From UBA2821 sp902763335 (GTDB taxonomy: Bacteria; Bacillota; Clostridia; Lachnospirales; Lachnospiraceae): DNA of 64,000 nt. A program made the position numbers and the translations under genes. Below, in pieces: positions 26,590 to 35,519 of this stretch; within the stretch, counting starts at the first letter, position 1; the number at the start of each line of letters is the position of its first letter. Location of the stretch: NCBI GenBank assembly GCA_052066835.1, contig JBQHRJ010000011.1. One strand, given 5' to 3'. The notes below the pieces were generated by a model that worked only from the letters and a program-made list of their open reading frames with translations, did not search any database and was not told the origin of the DNA.

Positions 26590-27489
26590 CTAGTTTTTCA
26601 CAAACACCCCCACTATTTCTCTACCAAATCCCATTTGTGCATATATTCTAAATAATTCAAGTGAAAGCTCGGGTGATATATCATTGTACATGTTTTCCAT
26701 CTCCACTCTGGCCTCATAACATTTTTTACCAACCCCCGGAACTTCATAATAATTAGTTAAATCATTAAACAAATTTAAATCTATAAGTGACTCACAGCTT
26801 AAATCTATCATTTCATATCCATTAGCTTCAACAAATGTTTTAAGACTATCCTTTCCAAAATATGACGGATGTCCTTTTTCATCAAGCCAATATTCTTTTT
26901 TTAATTTTCCATTTTCCAATAAATGCAATTGAAGCCTTGAGTAATTATTTGCAACTTTTACAACCAAAACTCCATTCTCATCCAACAATTCCGTACAATT
27001 GTCTAAAACCTTTTTGGGATTTAATGCCATGTCAAGAAATGCGTCCATATTTATAACATCATATTTCTCACCTTTTCTTATTAATTCAGGCAAAATCTCA
27101 TCACAATCACCTTTTAACAGATATTCATTCATATCAGGATTATTATGTTTTATTCCATAACTGCTAAAGTCAATTCCTGTAACATCCCAACCATTATTAT
27201 AAAAATAATTTAAAACAAATCCTTCTCCGCATCCGACATCAAGAATTCTTCTATCCTTTTCATTTTTAATATTTCCAGTTTTTTCCAGGCTGTTATTTAT
27301 CAGCATTTCTTTTCGCTTTATACTATTGTGAAACATTTTAAGTTCTTTTTCAGAATATTCATTCTGATAACTTGCCATTGACTGTTGATAATATTCATTT
27401 TCAAATTCATTTTTTCGTTCTTCCAAAGTCGGCTTATTTTTTAATTCGTAAAATCCATATTCATTTAAAAAAACCTTTTCAAATTCCAT
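26590..27489 (-). CDS. Class I SAM-dependent methyltransferase, second copy
   Basis: This 299-residue protein has motif I ILDVGCGEGFVLNYFYNNG (about 83-101) followed by VTGIDFSSYGI. The middle reads YDVINMDAFLDMALNP and LVVKVANNYSRL, as in methyltransferase_11-type sugar methyltransferases. It is clearly distinct from the 22733-23470 enzyme. It lies between pseI and the CMP-sugar synthetase fusion, so an O- or N-methylation of the nonulosonic acid or its acyl group is a reasonable guess. Confidence 0.85.
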   Translation of the reverse strand: MEFEKVFLNEYGFYELKNKPTLEERKNEFENEYYQQSMASYQNEYSEKELKMFHNSIKRKEMLINNSLEKTGNIKNEKDRRILDVGCGEGFVLNYFYNNGWDVTGIDFSSYGIKHNNPDMNEYLLKGDCDEILPELIRKGEKYDVINMDAFLDMALNPKKVLDNCTELLDENGVLVVKVANNYSRLQLHLLENGKLKKEYWLDEKGHPSYFGKDSLKTFVEANGYEMIDLSCESLIDLNLFNDLTNYYEVPGVGKKCYEARVEMENMYNDISPELSLELFRIYAQMGFGREIVGVFVKN

Positions 27490-27514
27490 ATTTTTTGCTC
27501 CTTATATTAATCTA

Positions 27515-28561
27515 CTACTCTATGTATTTCCAATCCATAGGTGTACCTTTTTTCACATCACATCTGGCTTTTTTACCTAATATCTCATCCCAATATTTTG
27601 TATGCATTCCGATTCCGGGTCTTATAGATCTTACGTTATCTGCCGTTATTGTTTCTCCCTTTTTTATATCCTGTACAACAAATAATGAACGGGAATAAAT
27701 CCTACTCTCTATCTGTCCATTATTAAGGTCATATGATACATGTCCTAATGCTTTTTCTACATTTCTAATCTGATTAACCATCTGCTCGAACTCTGCAGGC
27801 TCCATAGAAAACTGTGAATCCTCTCCGCCGTCACTTCTTCTAAGTGTGAAATGTTTTTCAATAACCTTTGCCCCCAGTGCAACTGCTGCCACAGATATCT
27901 CTGTTCCCATAGAATGATCTGAAAGTCCGCATAAACACCCAAATGTTTCTTTCATATTTGGTATAACTTTCAGATTCATTTCGTCATAAGGAGCCGGATA
28001 AGATGAAATACATTTAAGTAAAATAATATTATCATTTCCTGCATCACGGCATGTCCTCACTGCCAGATCTATATCCTCAAGATAAGCTATTCCTGTAGAC
28101 ATTATGATAGGCTTATCAAGTTTAGCTATCTTTCTTATAAATGGAATATCATTAATCTCAAAAGATGCCACCTTATATGCCGGTACATCCATTGCTTCCA
28201 AAAAATCTACAGCCGTTAAATCGAATGGAGATGAAAAAAAATCTATATCCAATTCTTTAGCATATTTCTGCAACTCGCTCTGCCATTCCCACGGTGTATA
28301 TGCTTTTCCATATAGCTCATATAATGTTCTGCCTTCCCAGATACCATTTGTTCTAAAGGCAGGCATGTCACTGTCTATCGTTATAGTATCAGGTGTATAT
28401 GTCTGTATTTTTATTGCATCGGCCCCTGATTCTTTTGCTGCCTTTATTATTTCTTTTGCCCTGTTAAAATCCATATTATGGTTTGCAGACATTTCAGCTA
28501 CTACATATGCCGGACTATTTTCGCTTATAATGCTGTTTGCTATTTTTATCTCTTTATTCAT
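27515..28561 (-). CDS. pseI: Pseudaminic acid synthase (PseI/NeuB family)
   Basis: This enzyme condenses the 6-deoxy-altrose intermediate with phosphoenolpyruvate to form the nine-carbon acid. The 348-residue protein has a NeuB TIM-barrel (about 15-270: YVVAEMSANHNMDFNRAKEI, KIQTYTPDTITID, SDHSMGTEISVAAVALGA) and a C-terminal SAF/antifreeze-like domain (about 285-348). The start at 28561 (MNKEIKI) has GGAGA five bases upstream, better than the ATG four codons earlier. PseI rather than NeuB/LegI is inferred from PseB, PseC and PseG in the same locus. Confidence 0.92.
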   Translation of the reverse strand: MNKEIKIANSIISENSPAYVVAEMSANHNMDFNRAKEIIKAAKESGADAIKIQTYTPDTITIDSDMPAFRTNGIWEGRTLYELYGKAYTPWEWQSELQKYAKELDIDFFSSPFDLTAVDFLEAMDVPAYKVASFEINDIPFIRKIAKLDKPIIMSTGIAYLEDIDLAVRTCRDAGNDNIILLKCISSYPAPYDEMNLKVIPNMKETFGCLCGLSDHSMGTEISVAAVALGAKVIEKHFTLRRSDGGEDSQFSMEPAEFEQMVNQIRNVEKALGHVSYDLNNGQIESRIYSRSLFVVQDIKKGETITADNVRSIRPGIGMHTKYWDEILGKKARCDVKKGTPMDWKYIE

Positions 28562-28586
28562 AATGGTCTCCATTCTGAAACATTTT

Positions 28587-29576
28587 CTACATGTCTTTTA
28601 ATGCTTCTCTAAGCTCTTCCACATTCATCCACTGACTGTTAGTTCCTGAATTATATTCAAATCCGTCTTCTACCTGTTTTCCACCCGGTAAAATGTCTCC
28701 CATCTTTTTCCATTCATAATTAGGATATATAATATAATGCTTTTCATACTCATATGTTAATCTGGAATCATCCTTTGTAATCATAACCTCATGCAACTTT
28801 TCTCCCTCCCTGATTCCTATTTCTTTAATAGTACAGTCAGGACACATTGCCTTTGCAAGGTCGCCAATGTGGAATGACGGAATCTTAGATATATATGTCT
28901 CTCCACCCTTTGATTCCTCAATAGCCTTGAATACAAGTTCTACTCCCTGTTTAAGAGTTATCCAGAATCTTGTCATTCTCATATCTGTTACGCCTAACTC
29001 TGTTTTTCCATTATCAAGCATATTTTGCCATATAGGAATAACTGAACCCCTGCTTCCTGCTACATTTCCATATCTTACAACGGAAAATATCGTTCCATGT
29101 TCTCCACTATAAGCATTAGCCGCTGTAAATAACTTATCTGACACAAGTTTAGTTCCTCCATACAGATTTATAGGATTTACAGCCTTATCTGTAGATAATG
29201 CTACAACTTTTTTTACTCCCTTATCAAGTGCTGCATCTATAACATTCTGTGCTCCATGAATATTTGTCTTAATAGCTTCCATAGGATTATACTCACATGT
29301 AGGTACCTGTTTCATTGCTGCCGCATGAATTACATAGTCAACTCCCTCAAAAGCTCTATATAATCTTTCCCTATCCCTTACGTCACCTATAAAGAATCTG
29401 ACTTTTGTCATATCAACCTTATCTTTATACATTTCCTTCATTACACTCTGTTTATATTCATCTCTCGAATATATAACAACCTTTTTAGGATTATATTTCT
29501 CAAATATCATCTCCAAAAACTTTTTACCAAATGAGCCTGTTCCACCTGTTATTAGTATTGTCTTGTTATTTAACAT
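28587..29576 (-). CDS. pseB: UDP-GlcNAc 4,6-dehydratase, 5-inverting (PseB)
   Basis: PseB performs the first step of pseudaminic acid synthesis. This 329-residue short-chain dehydrogenase has the NAD motif ITGGTGSFGKKFLE, the catalytic region LSTDKAVNPINLYGGTK (the family's S-T-D-K variant) and RYGNVAGSRGSVIP. Length is normal. It is 38 bases after maf and 26 before pseI, in an apparent operon. AGAAAAG precedes the ATG. Confidence 0.95.
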   Translation of the reverse strand: MLNNKTILITGGTGSFGKKFLEMIFEKYNPKKVVIYSRDEYKQSVMKEMYKDKVDMTKVRFFIGDVRDRERLYRAFEGVDYVIHAAAMKQVPTCEYNPMEAIKTNIHGAQNVIDAALDKGVKKVVALSTDKAVNPINLYGGTKLVSDKLFTAANAYSGEHGTIFSVVRYGNVAGSRGSVIPIWQNMLDNGKTELGVTDMRMTRFWITLKQGVELVFKAIEESKGGETYISKIPSFHIGDLAKAMCPDCTIKEIGIREGEKLHEVMITKDDSRLTYEYEKHYIIYPNYEWKKMGDILPGGKQVEDGFEYNSGTNSQWMNVEELREALKDM

Positions 29577-29614
29577 TCTTTTCTCCTATCCGCAGCTTAA
29601 ATCTGCACTTTATT

Positions 29615-32600
29615 TTACAAATCTTTTAAATTCATGTGTTTCATTCCTTCTATATATGCTCCCCCTGAACAATTTATAAATTCTACATTATCTATATCTT
29701 TTATATATCGTTCTATCCAGTGTCTGTATATATCCAGATTCGTATATGTTGGAATCTCTTCTCCATTTACCGATTTGACTTTTCTCATTTTTTCATTATT
29801 CTCTATTTTCTTTGCATTTGTACCTGATGCATGGGTATAACCATTTATAAATGCAAGGTCAAGACCTACACAGATAATCTTTGATGCCCCGGCTTTTACT
29901 GCTATAGATATAGCTGTAGTTCCCACAGAACCTCCTGTGTCTACTGTTATCAGTCCACGCCTTAAAGCATACAATTCTGCTTCATCCATTCCTTTTTGAA
30001 ATACGATTCTCTTCTCGCCCTTCCACGTATCAACCACTGCTCTATTAACCGTTGACAGGTATAGCAATACTGTTCCTGCCGAATCCACATCAGCTATTTG
30101 ATTTCTCATAGTTTCCTTTGCATCTGTAATCAGTACGTAATCTGGAATAATTCCTGCATTTCTTAATTTCTTATATACAGTTCCAACCGCTATAATTATT
30201 ATATCGTCATACTTACTTTTAAGTTTTAGCCCTTCGATATTATTATCAAGAGATGCCCCTCCTGCCACACATATAACAGTTTTATTTTTAATGTTTTTCA
30301 CTTCATCATCAAGTGTGTGTTCCACTTGTTTTATATTTTTGCTAAGATTGCTTTTCAATATGACTGTCTGCTCTTTTGCAGAATTAATGCTCATCTCAGT
30401 CTCTTCCACAATCTTTCTGACAGCATCGTTTTCTATATTCCTAACCGATGGTTTATGAAAGAATATATCCACATTTCCCGCTTTAACAACACCACTGAAT
30501 ATAGTAAGTGTAGGGTCATACATTATTTTTACTTTGCATTTTGAATACAATTGCCTGATATTCATTCGCTTCATCGCAGCCCGCAAAACATTTATATCTG
30601 TTTCAAATATGTATATATTTCCTGCATAAGCCCTGTTCACCAATTCGTCAGCTATATATCCCAATCCAATGCCTACTATGGCAATATTATCGTTATTCAT
30701 AATTGTATTATCAATCTGAATTCTTGCCTCCAACATAGGGTTTTGATTTGAATTAAGATAAAATCCGTTTTCACCGTTTTGTTTTAATGTTGAAAAAGCA
30801 TATGAAGTAAACTCCTCGGTAAAATTCTGTCCCTGTATATTATCATCTTTTAACTGTAAATACAATTGAGGTTCCATGGCTTTAATTATTGTCATATTTT
30901 CCCTCTCATTATTGTCTGTTTCTATTAAATTTCTACTTATAATATCTATCATTACCCCAGTTAATATCCCCTTGAGATTATATTGCATAATATCTGTCAG
31001 ATAAATATAATCCTTATTTTCCATAGCCTTATTAATTAATTGTAAATTATTAAGCACACTTTTTATATCAAATTCAATCCCATATCCTCTGATTTCATCA
31101 ATGTGATTAATATAAAGAGAAATAATATATTTAATCCAATTTGAAAATCTTATATATTCCTGAGAACCTTTATAAAAATTTTGTTTTCTATATTCATATG
31201 ATGCAAAATCGAGATATTTTAGTGTTTCCCTAAGTCTCAATGCAAATTTCCTTATAACACAGGAATTTGTCAAGTATTTAACGTCTTCTTTCATTTCATC
31301 AAGAGCATCAATGTATGATTGTAACATTTTGACTCCTAATGAATGTATTTTTTCTACCTCCTTAAGCTCATCCTCCTGCACATCATATACTTCCGATTGT
31401 ACTTCATAATTTTGCTGTACGTTATATATAGATGCTAAAATAAGTATAGGGTTCGTATCCGCATATTTATTTATATTTTCTATTTCCTTCAATACTGCTT
31501 TATATTTACTGCCTGTCGCTCTATTCTTTTTATGTAAATCAAGAAACTTGTCATAACTGTCTATTCCGTTCTTTATCTTCCTTTTACACCGTTCCATTTC
31601 TTCCGGCAATTTATAAAATTTCTTTTTTATCTTCTCCTGTTCAGGCTCACTAAATATCGGTTCTATTTTATCTATCTTATCTGAAAAATCATTATCTTTT
31701 ATACAGTATTTTTGGATAACATCTTTTAATGTCATCTCAATACTTCCCCTCTTTACAGCTCCGCCTTCTGTAGAATTAATAACTTCCAAATCAGGATATC
31801 TTGCAATCTGATTCTCAAACCAGACATTGTACGCATACATAACTTCACTTGTTAAGACTTTCCCGCCTCCGACTGCATCCACAAACTTTTGATGTCTTTT
31901 TTCAACAGTAACCTTATTATTTCCCTCTCTATAAGCTGAAGAAGTATGTGCTTTATTTCCCGTATATGCAAGATCCTGTCCAACCAAAACTATCCTCTTA
32001 AATCCAACATATTGCAAAAACGAAAATGCATTATTAGCTACCGACCCACCGGTCTCTAACGGTGCTGCCATTTCCTTTCCATATTCCAAATATATTCTAG
32101 ACATGTAATCCATTTCACCGGAATAAAATCTTTTACAATTTAACACTTCTATTACATCGCTATTGGAATACTGACTCACTATCATAGGGACATTTTTCAT
32201 GCATTCCGCCTGAAATAGTGACACAGGTTTATGTGGGTCTATCGTTATTGACATATCCGGTACTATCCCAGCCTTTGCCAAACTGTTAAGTGCCGTATCC
32301 ACAGCTACAATAAATGCCTTCCCTTTCGCTCCTGCCAATTCTTTTATATTATTATCTAAAGATGGACCTGCTGCAACTAATATTGCAGGCGTATTTTCAA
32401 AATCGATATCCGCAAATTCATACCTGATCTGATTAATAGTATACTGATTTACCATATCCTGATAATTAGTAAACATATTATTTATTAATTCATACTTAAA
32501 AGCTATCTGGGTATTTCTGCTCATTACAATATTGTTTACCTTATCTTTTATCTTTTCAACAACATCACGCCATTTCACTGCATAAATTTTCTCGTAATTA

Positions 32601-33115
32601 GGTAGAGTTACACACTGTAATATATTCATATTGCTATAATCCAGCTTCATTACCAAAACTTCTGTAAGGAGTTCTATATTTATCTCATCAATAACTAAAT
32701 ACACTCTCTTATCACTTATTATATCTGATATATCAACATATTTAATAATATTAAAAAACAGCTCTGCTTCCGGCTCATATATAAGCAGTTTATTCGTATC
32801 TGATAATATATTTAATAACTTCCTTGCATACATACCATTCGCCAGGCCCATTATTACAAACAATGACTGAAAGTTTATATTTTCAAATTGTGCTGTCCAA
32901 TCTTCTGCTGCTTTAACAGGATTGTATCTGCTGTTAAGATACCAGTCTCTTCCTTTATATACCACTCCTGCTATATAACTGCCATCTACAGCTTTATCTA
33001 TAAATGCATTTTCTGATATTTTTTGCTCATTTATATATTTTTCAGTTTTCTCCGCTATTTCAGGATAATATTTTTTCAATGCTTCGATATTTTTATTCAG
33101 TATACTATTATCCAT
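29615..33115 (-). CDS. maf: Double-headed Maf flagellin nonulosonic-acid transferase
   Basis: Motility accessory factor (Maf, DUF115/MptE-like fold) transfers nonulosonic acids to flagellin serines and threonines. This protein, about 1166 residues, contains two catalytic-fold cores. The first is at about 240-430 (ILVAAGPSLDNNIKEL, VDTALNSLAKAGIVPD, ETGGSVANNAF). The second is at about 905-1150 (VICVAGGASLDNNIEGL, IAVGTVYKKLRNAGIIPD, DTGGSVGTTAISIAV). Each is preceded by a Maf N-terminal-like region. Most Maf proteins have one core in about 600-700 residues, so this is an internal duplication. ATG at 33115 is preferred (AGGAAGG about 10 bases before); 33124 is possible. Confidence 0.9.
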   Translation of the reverse strand: MDNSILNKNIEALKKYYPEIAEKTEKYINEQKISENAFIDKAVDGSYIAGVVYKGRDWYLNSRYNPVKAAEDWTAQFENINFQSLFVIMGLANGMYARKLLNILSDTNKLLIYEPEAELFFNIIKYVDISDIISDKRVYLVIDEINIELLTEVLVMKLDYSNMNILQCVTLPNYEKIYAVKWRDVVEKIKDKVNNIVMSRNTQIAFKYELINNMFTNYQDMVNQYTINQIRYEFADIDFENTPAILVAAGPSLDNNIKELAGAKGKAFIVAVDTALNSLAKAGIVPDMSITIDPHKPVSLFQAECMKNVPMIVSQYSNSDVIEVLNCKRFYSGEMDYMSRIYLEYGKEMAAPLETGGSVANNAFSFLQYVGFKRIVLVGQDLAYTGNKAHTSSAYREGNNKVTVEKRHQKFVDAVGGGKVLTSEVMYAYNVWFENQIARYPDLEVINSTEGGAVKRGSIEMTLKDVIQKYCIKDNDFSDKIDKIEPIFSEPEQEKIKKKFYKLPEEMERCKRKIKNGIDSYDKFLDLHKKNRATGSKYKAVLKEIENINKYADTNPILILASIYNVQQNYEVQSEVYDVQEDELKEVEKIHSLGVKMLQSYIDALDEMKEDVKYLTNSCVIRKFALRLRETLKYLDFASYEYRKQNFYKGSQEYIRFSNWIKYIISLYINHIDEIRGYGIEFDIKSVLNNLQLINKAMENKDYIYLTDIMQYNLKGILTGVMIDIISRNLIETDNNERENMTIIKAMEPQLYLQLKDDNIQGQNFTEEFTSYAFSTLKQNGENGFYLNSNQNPMLEARIQIDNTIMNNDNIAIVGIGLGYIADELVNRAYAGNIYIFETDINVLRAAMKRMNIRQLYSKCKVKIMYDPTLTIFSGVVKAGNVDIFFHKPSVRNIENDAVRKIVEETEMSINSAKEQTVILKSNLSKNIKQVEHTLDDEVKNIKNKTVICVAGGASLDNNIEGLKLKSKYDDIIIIAVGTVYKKLRNAGIIPDYVLITDAKETMRNQIADVDSAGTVLLYLSTVNRAVVDTWKGEKRIVFQKGMDEAELYALRRGLITVDTGGSVGTTAISIAVKAGASKIICVGLDLAFINGYTHASGTNAKKIENNEKMRKVKSVNGEEIPTYTNLDIYRHWIERYIKDIDNVEFINCSGGAYIEGMKHMNLKDL

Positions 33116-33147
33116 ATGTCCCATACCTTCCTGTGTTTATCCCTGAC

Positions 33148-33462
33148 CTATTTTCTTATCTCTTTATATACATTTATTGTTTGCGATATTTCATATTCTA
33201 ATGTATCTGCCAGCTTTACATCATCTTTATTTTCTAATCCGTCTATCATATTTTCTAACTGCATCATTACAATATTTTCAGATACATCTATCCCCTTTTC
33301 TTTAATAATATTTATATTTCTGATTATATCTACAAATAATTCATTTATAACCGGCATCTGTTCATTTATATTTTTGTATGTCTCTTTGTCTTTTCCCTGT
33401 CTCAAATTTATAATTATATCTTTAATTTTATCTAATATAGCTTCATATGACTTTTCACTCAT
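33148..33462 (-). CDS. Small all-helical protein of unknown function beside Maf
   Basis: I do not recognise a named family. It is 104 residues, predicted all-helical, with no membrane segment. The C-terminal segment (QLENMIDGLENKDDVKLADTLEYEI) resembles that of the 6278-6649 protein. It lies between flagellin fliC and maf. AGGAGAATG places the ribosome-binding site six bases before the start. The fliC terminator at 33484-33513 lies just upstream, so readthrough or an unseen promoter must serve it. A chaperone or adaptor role for Maf/flagellin is inference. Confidence 0.8.
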   Translation of the reverse strand: MSEKSYEAILDKIKDIIINLRQGKDKETYKNINEQMPVINELFVDIIRNINIIKEKGIDVSENIVMMQLENMIDGLENKDDVKLADTLEYEISQTINVYKEIRK

Positions 33463-33483
33463 ATAGCATTCTCCTTTAATAAA

Positions 33484-33513
33484 TAAAGCCGGCTTATTAA
33501 GCCGGCTTTATTA
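33484..33513 (-). terminator. Terminator of the flagellin gene
   Basis: Minus strand AAAGCCGGCTT and AAGCCGGCTTT form an 11-bp stem with a minimal loop, followed by ATTTATT. It separates abundant fliC mRNA from the downstream maf-pse genes. Confidence 0.85.
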
Positions 33514-33532
33514 AGCTCATTGATTATTATGA

Positions 33533-34345
33533 TTAGCCTAAGATTGAAAGAACACCCTGTGTTGACTGATTTGCCTGTGCAAGCATAGACTGTCCGGCCT
33601 GAGCAAGAATGTTGTTCTTGCTGTATTCTACCATCTCATTAGCCATATCAACGTCACGAATACGAGACTCTGCTGACTGTGTATTCTCAGCTGTTGTATC
33701 AAGGTTAGCTACTGTATGCTCAAGTCTGTTCTGAAGAGCACCAAGAGCTGATCTCTGTGTAGATACTTTGCTGATAGCATGCTGAATCTTTGTCATAGCA
33801 GAACCTGCTGCTGCAAATGAAGATACCTTAAGAGCATTGATACTAAGTGCTGTAGCATTCATAGTAGAAATACTTACTGTAATCTTCTGTCCCTGTAATG
33901 CACCAACCTGAAGGTTCTTAGCTTTGAAACTACCATTAATAAGATTCATTGTGTTGAACTGAGTTGTAGATGCAATTCTGTCGATCTCTGATGTAAGTGC
34001 ATCAATCTCCTGCTGAATGGCAGTTCTGTCAGATGAAGTATTAGTATCGTTAGCTGCCTGTGTTGCTAATTCATTCATTCTCTGAAGAATTGAGTGAGCT
34101 TCATTTAAAGCACCCTCTGCAACCTGGATAAGAGAGATACCGTCTTCTGCATTTGTAGAAGCTTTGTTAAGTCCTCTGATCTGGCTTCTCATCTTCTCAG
34201 AAATTGTTAATCCCGCTGCATCATCACCTGCACGGTTGATTCTGTAACCAGAAGATAACTTCTCTGTTGACTTAGCCTGTCCACTTGTTGTGATACCTAA
34301 CTGTCTGTTTGTGTTCATTGCTGATAAATTGTGCTGTACTACCAT
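33533..34345 (-). CDS. fliC: Flagellin
   Basis: This is the main filament subunit, 270 residues, a short flagellin with only D0/D1 domains. The N-terminus has MVVQHNLSAMNTNRQLG, KLSSGYRINRAGDDAAGLTI; the C-terminus has AESRIRDVDMANEMVEYSKNNIL. There is hardly any variable centre. It is driven by a sigma-28-type promoter and has a leader hairpin with a GGA loop, suiting CsrA-FliW control. AAGGAGGAA precedes the ATG. It differs strikingly from the 1635-residue flagellin at 7913-12820. Confidence 0.97.
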   Translation of the reverse strand: MVVQHNLSAMNTNRQLGITTSGQAKSTEKLSSGYRINRAGDDAAGLTISEKMRSQIRGLNKASTNAEDGISLIQVAEGALNEAHSILQRMNELATQAANDTNTSSDRTAIQQEIDALTSEIDRIASTTQFNTMNLINGSFKAKNLQVGALQGQKITVSISTMNATALSINALKVSSFAAAGSAMTKIQHAISKVSTQRSALGALQNRLEHTVANLDTTAENTQSAESRIRDVDMANEMVEYSKNNILAQAGQSMLAQANQSTQGVLSILG

Positions 34346-34368
34346 AATAAATTCCTCCTTGAACTCTT

Positions 34369-34386
34369 AGCAGCATCCATGCTGCT
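34369..34386 (-). promoter_or_regulatory. Leader hairpin with GGA loop upstream of fliC (candidate CsrA site)
   Basis: Minus strand AGCAGCA-TGGA-TGCTGCT forms a 7-bp stem with TGGA in the loop, 8 bases before the AAGGAGGAA ribosome-binding site, which itself contains GGA. The layout matches the two-site CsrA control known for Bacillus hag. CsrA and FliW are encoded at 38301-38975. Confidence 0.6.
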
Positions 34387-34444
34387 GTGCTATTTTTTAG
34401 TTTTTTAAATGTTAAGTAAATCGTTTTTGTTTTACTTGTATATT

Positions 34445-34471
34445 ATATCGGATATTTTTTTATATTCTTTA
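34445..34471 (-). promoter_or_regulatory. Sigma-28 (SigD/FliA)-type promoter for fliC
   Basis: Minus strand TAAA (34471-34468), a 15-base spacer and TCCGATAT (34452-34445), close to the consensus TAAA-N15-GCCGATAA. Confidence 0.8.
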
Positions 34472-34532
34472 TAGCTTTTTACAATTTTTTTTTAATTTTA
34501 TTTTGAAATCTGTTCTTCAAAATTAACATATC

Positions 34533-35021
34533 CTATTTTTTCTGATCCATAAACTGCGGTTCTGTATAATCTATCTTATTCATACTCTGATAATATCCAG
34601 CTGCCACTTTTCTGGCACTTCTGACTTTAGATATATTATTCCGCTCTTCTGCCAGTTTTTTCATAACCAATGCCTCATTCTGTTTTTCCTGACGCTGAAT
34701 TTCCATAGATTTATCCGTTATATCAGATATCAGTTTTTTCATTTCATTTATCTCTGATTCATACTTTTTCTTTCCATCCTCTGTGATAAGTATGTCTTTT
34801 ACCCTGTCATACACCTTTTCAAATCCATCATCAAGAACATTTAACTGATTTATAAGATTTTCTTTATTATCCATAGACAATTCAAAGGCTGTATCATCCA
34901 TTTTCTCTCCAGACACAGATTCCTTTTGTCTCTCATTCTCTTTTATTATCTTATCCAATATAACTATCTTTTTTTTCAGACTGTCCCTCAATATATATAT
35001 ATAGTTACTGTTATTATCCAT
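34533..35021 (-). CDS. FliT-like flagellar protein (hypothetical)
   Basis: This 162-residue coiled-coil-rich protein is encoded directly after fliS. It has long helices (RDSLKKKIVILDKIIKENERQ, EMKKLISDITDKSMEIQRQ) and no membrane segment or signal peptide. By position and helical character it may be the FliT-type export chaperone for FliD, but I see no firm motif. The pattern of KLAEERNNISKVRSARKVAAGYY at the C-terminus resembles FlgN/FliT-type proteins of Clostridia. AGGAAGGAA...ATG spacing is reasonable. Confidence 0.65.
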   Translation of the reverse strand: MDNNSNYIYILRDSLKKKIVILDKIIKENERQKESVSGEKMDDTAFELSMDNKENLINQLNVLDDGFEKVYDRVKDILITEDGKKKYESEINEMKKLISDITDKSMEIQRQEKQNEALVMKKLAEERNNISKVRSARKVAAGYYQSMNKIDYTEPQFMDQKK

Positions 35022-35048
35022 TCACATTTCCTTCCTGTCATTATAGAT

Positions 35049-35420
35049 TTATCTTGAATGTTTCATAACTTCTTCCCATGTGGCTCTCATAGTTCTCAGA
35101 TGCTCAAGCACCTCTTCCAGAACTTCCTTATCTTTATGGAAATTTGCCTCCACAAGTCTGTCATATAAATATTTATATACATTATCAAAATCCTGTGCCA
35201 CCGGATATTTAAAATTAAGTGTCGCACGGAACTCTTCTATAATCCGTTCCACTTTCTTTATATTATTATGTGCCTTCTGTATATCATTTTCCTCTATTGC
35301 CATAATGGCAAGATTACAGAACTTTATAGCACCATCATACAGCATAAGCGTAAGCTGTGCGGGAGATGCTGTCAGTATCTTGTTTTTCTGATAGTTTTGG
35401 TATCCATTTGGTAATGCCAT
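35049..35420 (-). CDS. fliS: Flagellin export chaperone FliS
   Basis: FliS binds the flagellin C-terminus in the cytoplasm and, in Bacillus, works with FliW-CsrA to sense flagellin. The 123-residue protein has the diagnostic start YQKNKILTASPAQLTLMLYDGAIKFC (kept here as a described block at residues 8-33), and the FDNVYKYLYDRLVEAN segment. It lies between fliD and the FliT-like gene. A hairpin at 35463-35496 sits in the fliD-fliS gap. Confidence 0.95.
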   Translation of the reverse strand: MALPNGYQNYQKNKILTASPAQLTLMLYDGAIKFCNLAIMAIEENDIQKAHNNIKKVERIIEEFRATLNFKYPVAQDFDNVYKYLYDRLVEANFHKDKEVLEEVLEHLRTMRATWEEVMKHSR

Positions 35421-35462
35421 GTCTGTCCTCGTTTCTGTACTGAATAGTTATGTTTAATTACA

Positions 35463-35496
35463 GCGGCCTTATGATACAGTACATTCATAAAGCCGC
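35463..35496 (-). other. Intercistronic hairpin, fliD-fliS
   Basis: GCGGCTTTATGA and TCATAAGGCCGC pair around a short loop on the minus strand. There is no T tract, so it is more likely an RNA-stability or partial-termination element than a full terminator. Confidence 0.45.
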
Positions 35497-35519
35497 CGGT
35501 TCAATAATCATTAATTAAA

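Noticed and set aside
33148..33462. FlgM-like or FlaG-like identity for the small protein beside maf
   Set aside because: Clear FlgM and FlaG genes exist elsewhere in the window and no motif matches.
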